From the NCBI GenBank assembly GCA_013433145.1, contig CM024181.1, positions 7,750,001 through 7,814,000 on the forward strand: DNA of 64,000 nucleotides, in the 5' to 3' direction. Shown piece by piece: positions 61,843 to 64,000 of the stretch. The translations under genes were made by a program, and so were the position numbers. This DNA comes from Ascaris suum (taxonomy: Eukaryota > Nematoda > Chromadorea > Rhabditida > Ascarididae). The notes beneath the pieces are model-generated. The model was not told where the DNA came from and ran no database searches. It was given only the letters and a program-made list of their open reading frames with translations. How positions within the stretch are numbered: position 1 is the stretch's first letter; each line of letters begins with the position of its first letter.

Positions 61843-64000
61843 ATATTTTATTGTCTAATTATCGAAATTTACATTCAATACGCAATACCTGCTTGATAAA
61901 ATTGACGTTTGTTCCATTGCAAAAATTTAGCGCAGAATTTTGCAAAAATTCGAATGAAAATTTTTGCAATGCAACAAACGAAATAAATAAATACAACATG
62001 AAAATAATTAATATTTGATGCAGGAAAGAGTGCAATCTGTTCAAAAAAAAACCCCCCCATTAAAATATCTTCGGCTAAAAATTTTATTAAAAGAAAAATA
62101 GAGATTTTCTTGTATTGCAATGTTGCAAAAGTTGCTTATAATATTTGACTATAATTTGTTGTATTTTTGTGCTTTAAAAAAATGAGCTACAAAAAAATAA
62201 AAATAAATGAAATGAAACGATTAGAAAAGAGTTGAAATTTAAAAAAAAAAAATTAAATCTCAAAAAAAAAAAGAAGAAGAATGCACAATTGCAACGAGAT
62301 AGAAAGCGTCGTTACCATCAAATGAATGATAGTGTGGAAAAAAAAACTTTTCGATAAGCTTCATAGCGAAAATTCATCAATATAACAGTGCAATGTTTTG
62401 CATACGCTTACCATCATAACCAATAATATTCTCGACATAAGGAAAAAATTTCCTCCAAGTTTTTATTTTTGTTGTTGTTGTTTTTTTTTGAAATATAGGA
62501 AAAATATGCCGAAAATATATGAATTAATAAAATAAATAATGAGAGCGTTAATTTATAGGCATTCAAGTTATTCATTTATTTAGCAATTGCTTCAATGCAT
62601 TTTTGAAGATTATATTTTGCTACATGAATCAAGAAAATATAATATTTGGCTCATTGCCTAATCTCATCACTTACAGCAATATGCTAACATAATCTAATCA
62701 ATGCAAATTAATGATTGTTAGAAATATGGGCGCTTTTTTTTAATGAAACAATATAGTGGAAAAATTTAACGACCAATCAGTGAAAAAAAAACAGAAGCAA
62801 ATTTATTTCGTTGATTGCGCTCCTCAAAAAAAAAAAAAAAAACTATTCTCTCAAATATACAATTCAAAGTATTTTCTTTTTTATTTTGCAAAAATTGCAA
62901 AAATTTTCGCGTAAAAAAATTCATCATTAATTGATTTGCACGTTGTTCATTTTGGATAGTTGATTGATGGATACTGTAGAAAAGCATCCATTAAATGTTT
63001 AGTTGCAAAAAATGCAAAAAACATCAAAAAAAAAAAGAGAGTAAAATTATTTCTTGAAGATTAATAGTTTTGGTTAGATCGTTAATTTTTTTTTGTTTTT
63101 TGCAACTTCTAAAAATTTCAGATTGCAATCGTCCATAAGACTGTTATTGACGCTTATATTTGCAATATCATTGCAATGCTTCTTAGATCTTTTGGCATAC
63201 AAAACAATAAGCTTATAAGTGGTGCTCTCTATTAAAATCTTGCTTTTTTTTATTACTATTATTTTTTTAAATCTTTATTTATAAAATTGCAATTATTATG
63301 CAAATATATGCTCATTATATGCTGGGAAATAAGTGCTAGAAATGAAGAAATAAAGAAATAAAATATCAATCTTTTAGCGATTTGATATTTAATGAGTTGA
63401 AATAATTCGAAAGAAGCAGTAAATTTCAATTTCAAGCAATTTTCGAAGTAAATTTCAAACAAGTGAAGCAAGTTGAGCATGGAAATGAGTATCATATGCA
63501 AATTTTCAAAAGCATTATATTTCCGATCATGTAAATTATTCCATGGAAAATTTTTATGATAAGCATGAGGGGTAATTTCTAAAATTCGATTTAAACGATC
63601 CCATCTTATATGCTTCGTTGTTTGATCAATCGATGAAATTTTCAATGATCAAAGAGGGATCGATAATAAATGTTCCATGTCTTTAAGACGATTAAAATAC
63701 CTCACTTTATCGTCAAATTTATTTCTTATTCGATTTGTTTTAGTGTTAATTCGTAGGAAAAACTTTTAAAAAAAAGAGTAATTTTTAGCAATGAAATGTT
63801 TCATGACGAATTTTTGTTAATCGTATAGCGGTTTAATATGACTAGTTCTAAAACTAGCTTTAAAAAATTACTATCCATCTTTTCTTAAGATTATTTATAG
63901 AATTTCTCGACGAAAAGTTTTGCTGAAATTGGTTTGGGTGGTCAAGTATTATTCGTAATTGCTGAGATGGCTTTTAGGAGACAAAATAATATACCATTTT
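61843..64000. other. Upstream flank of the Hox gene
   Basis: AT-rich with many A homopolymers and TTGCAA words. The longest open frame (63259-63645, minus) has an ordinary start but no family resemblance and a composition dominated by Ile, Leu, Phe and Asn. No core promoter could be assigned. Confidence 0.5.

Noticed and set aside
63259..63645. 128-codon minus-strand frame
   Set aside because: Compositionally AT-driven in its second half, no recognisable domain and no link to the Hox exons; kept only as a note.

Overview
This is an AT-rich eukaryotic window, most likely from a nematode. The evidence is a posterior Hox gene whose start (MISVM...INN) and homeodomain tail (WFQNRRMKDKK) match what I remember of C. 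elegans NOB-1, short TTTCAG/TTTTAG-type splice acceptors, and possible trans-splice acceptors just upstream of start codons. A spirurid or filarial-type worm would fit the base composition, but the sequence does not prove it. All gene models were spliced by hand from reading frame, GT/AG sites and intron phase. No alignment or database search was run.

Layout. 1-7.0 kb: no gene seen; long (AT)n arrays, GA-, TG- and TGCAA-rich simple sequence. 7.1-15.1 kb (+): a 13-exon VPS33A-type Sec1/Munc18 gene, essentially complete, about 583 aa. 15.1-16.6 kb: intergenic. 16.6-34.3 kb (+): a gene of about 29 exons encoding a roughly 880 aa protein that I cannot name, with a helical N-terminal half and at least five C2H2-like zinc fingers in the C-terminal half; its 5' end is ambiguous. 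34.3-38.9 kb: mostly non-coding, with a possible broken zinc-finger coding remnant at 36.4-36.9 kb. 38.9-61.8 kb (-): a five-exon Abd-B/NOB-1-class Hox gene with an 18.1-kb intron just before the homeobox. 61.8-64 kb: upstream flank of the Hox gene.

The three genes have no shared pathway that I can see. VPS33A acts in endolysosomal tethering, the second gene is probably a nuclear zinc-finger protein, and the third patterns the posterior body. VPS33A and the zinc-finger gene run head to tail; the Hox gene converges on them.

The most interesting items are the Hox gene, whose homeodomain looks like canonical Abd-B and which has a huge intron containing GC-richer islands; the unnamed zinc-finger gene with possible alternative ends; the stop-containing zinc-finger remnant; and a scattered set of degenerate tRNA-like sequences.
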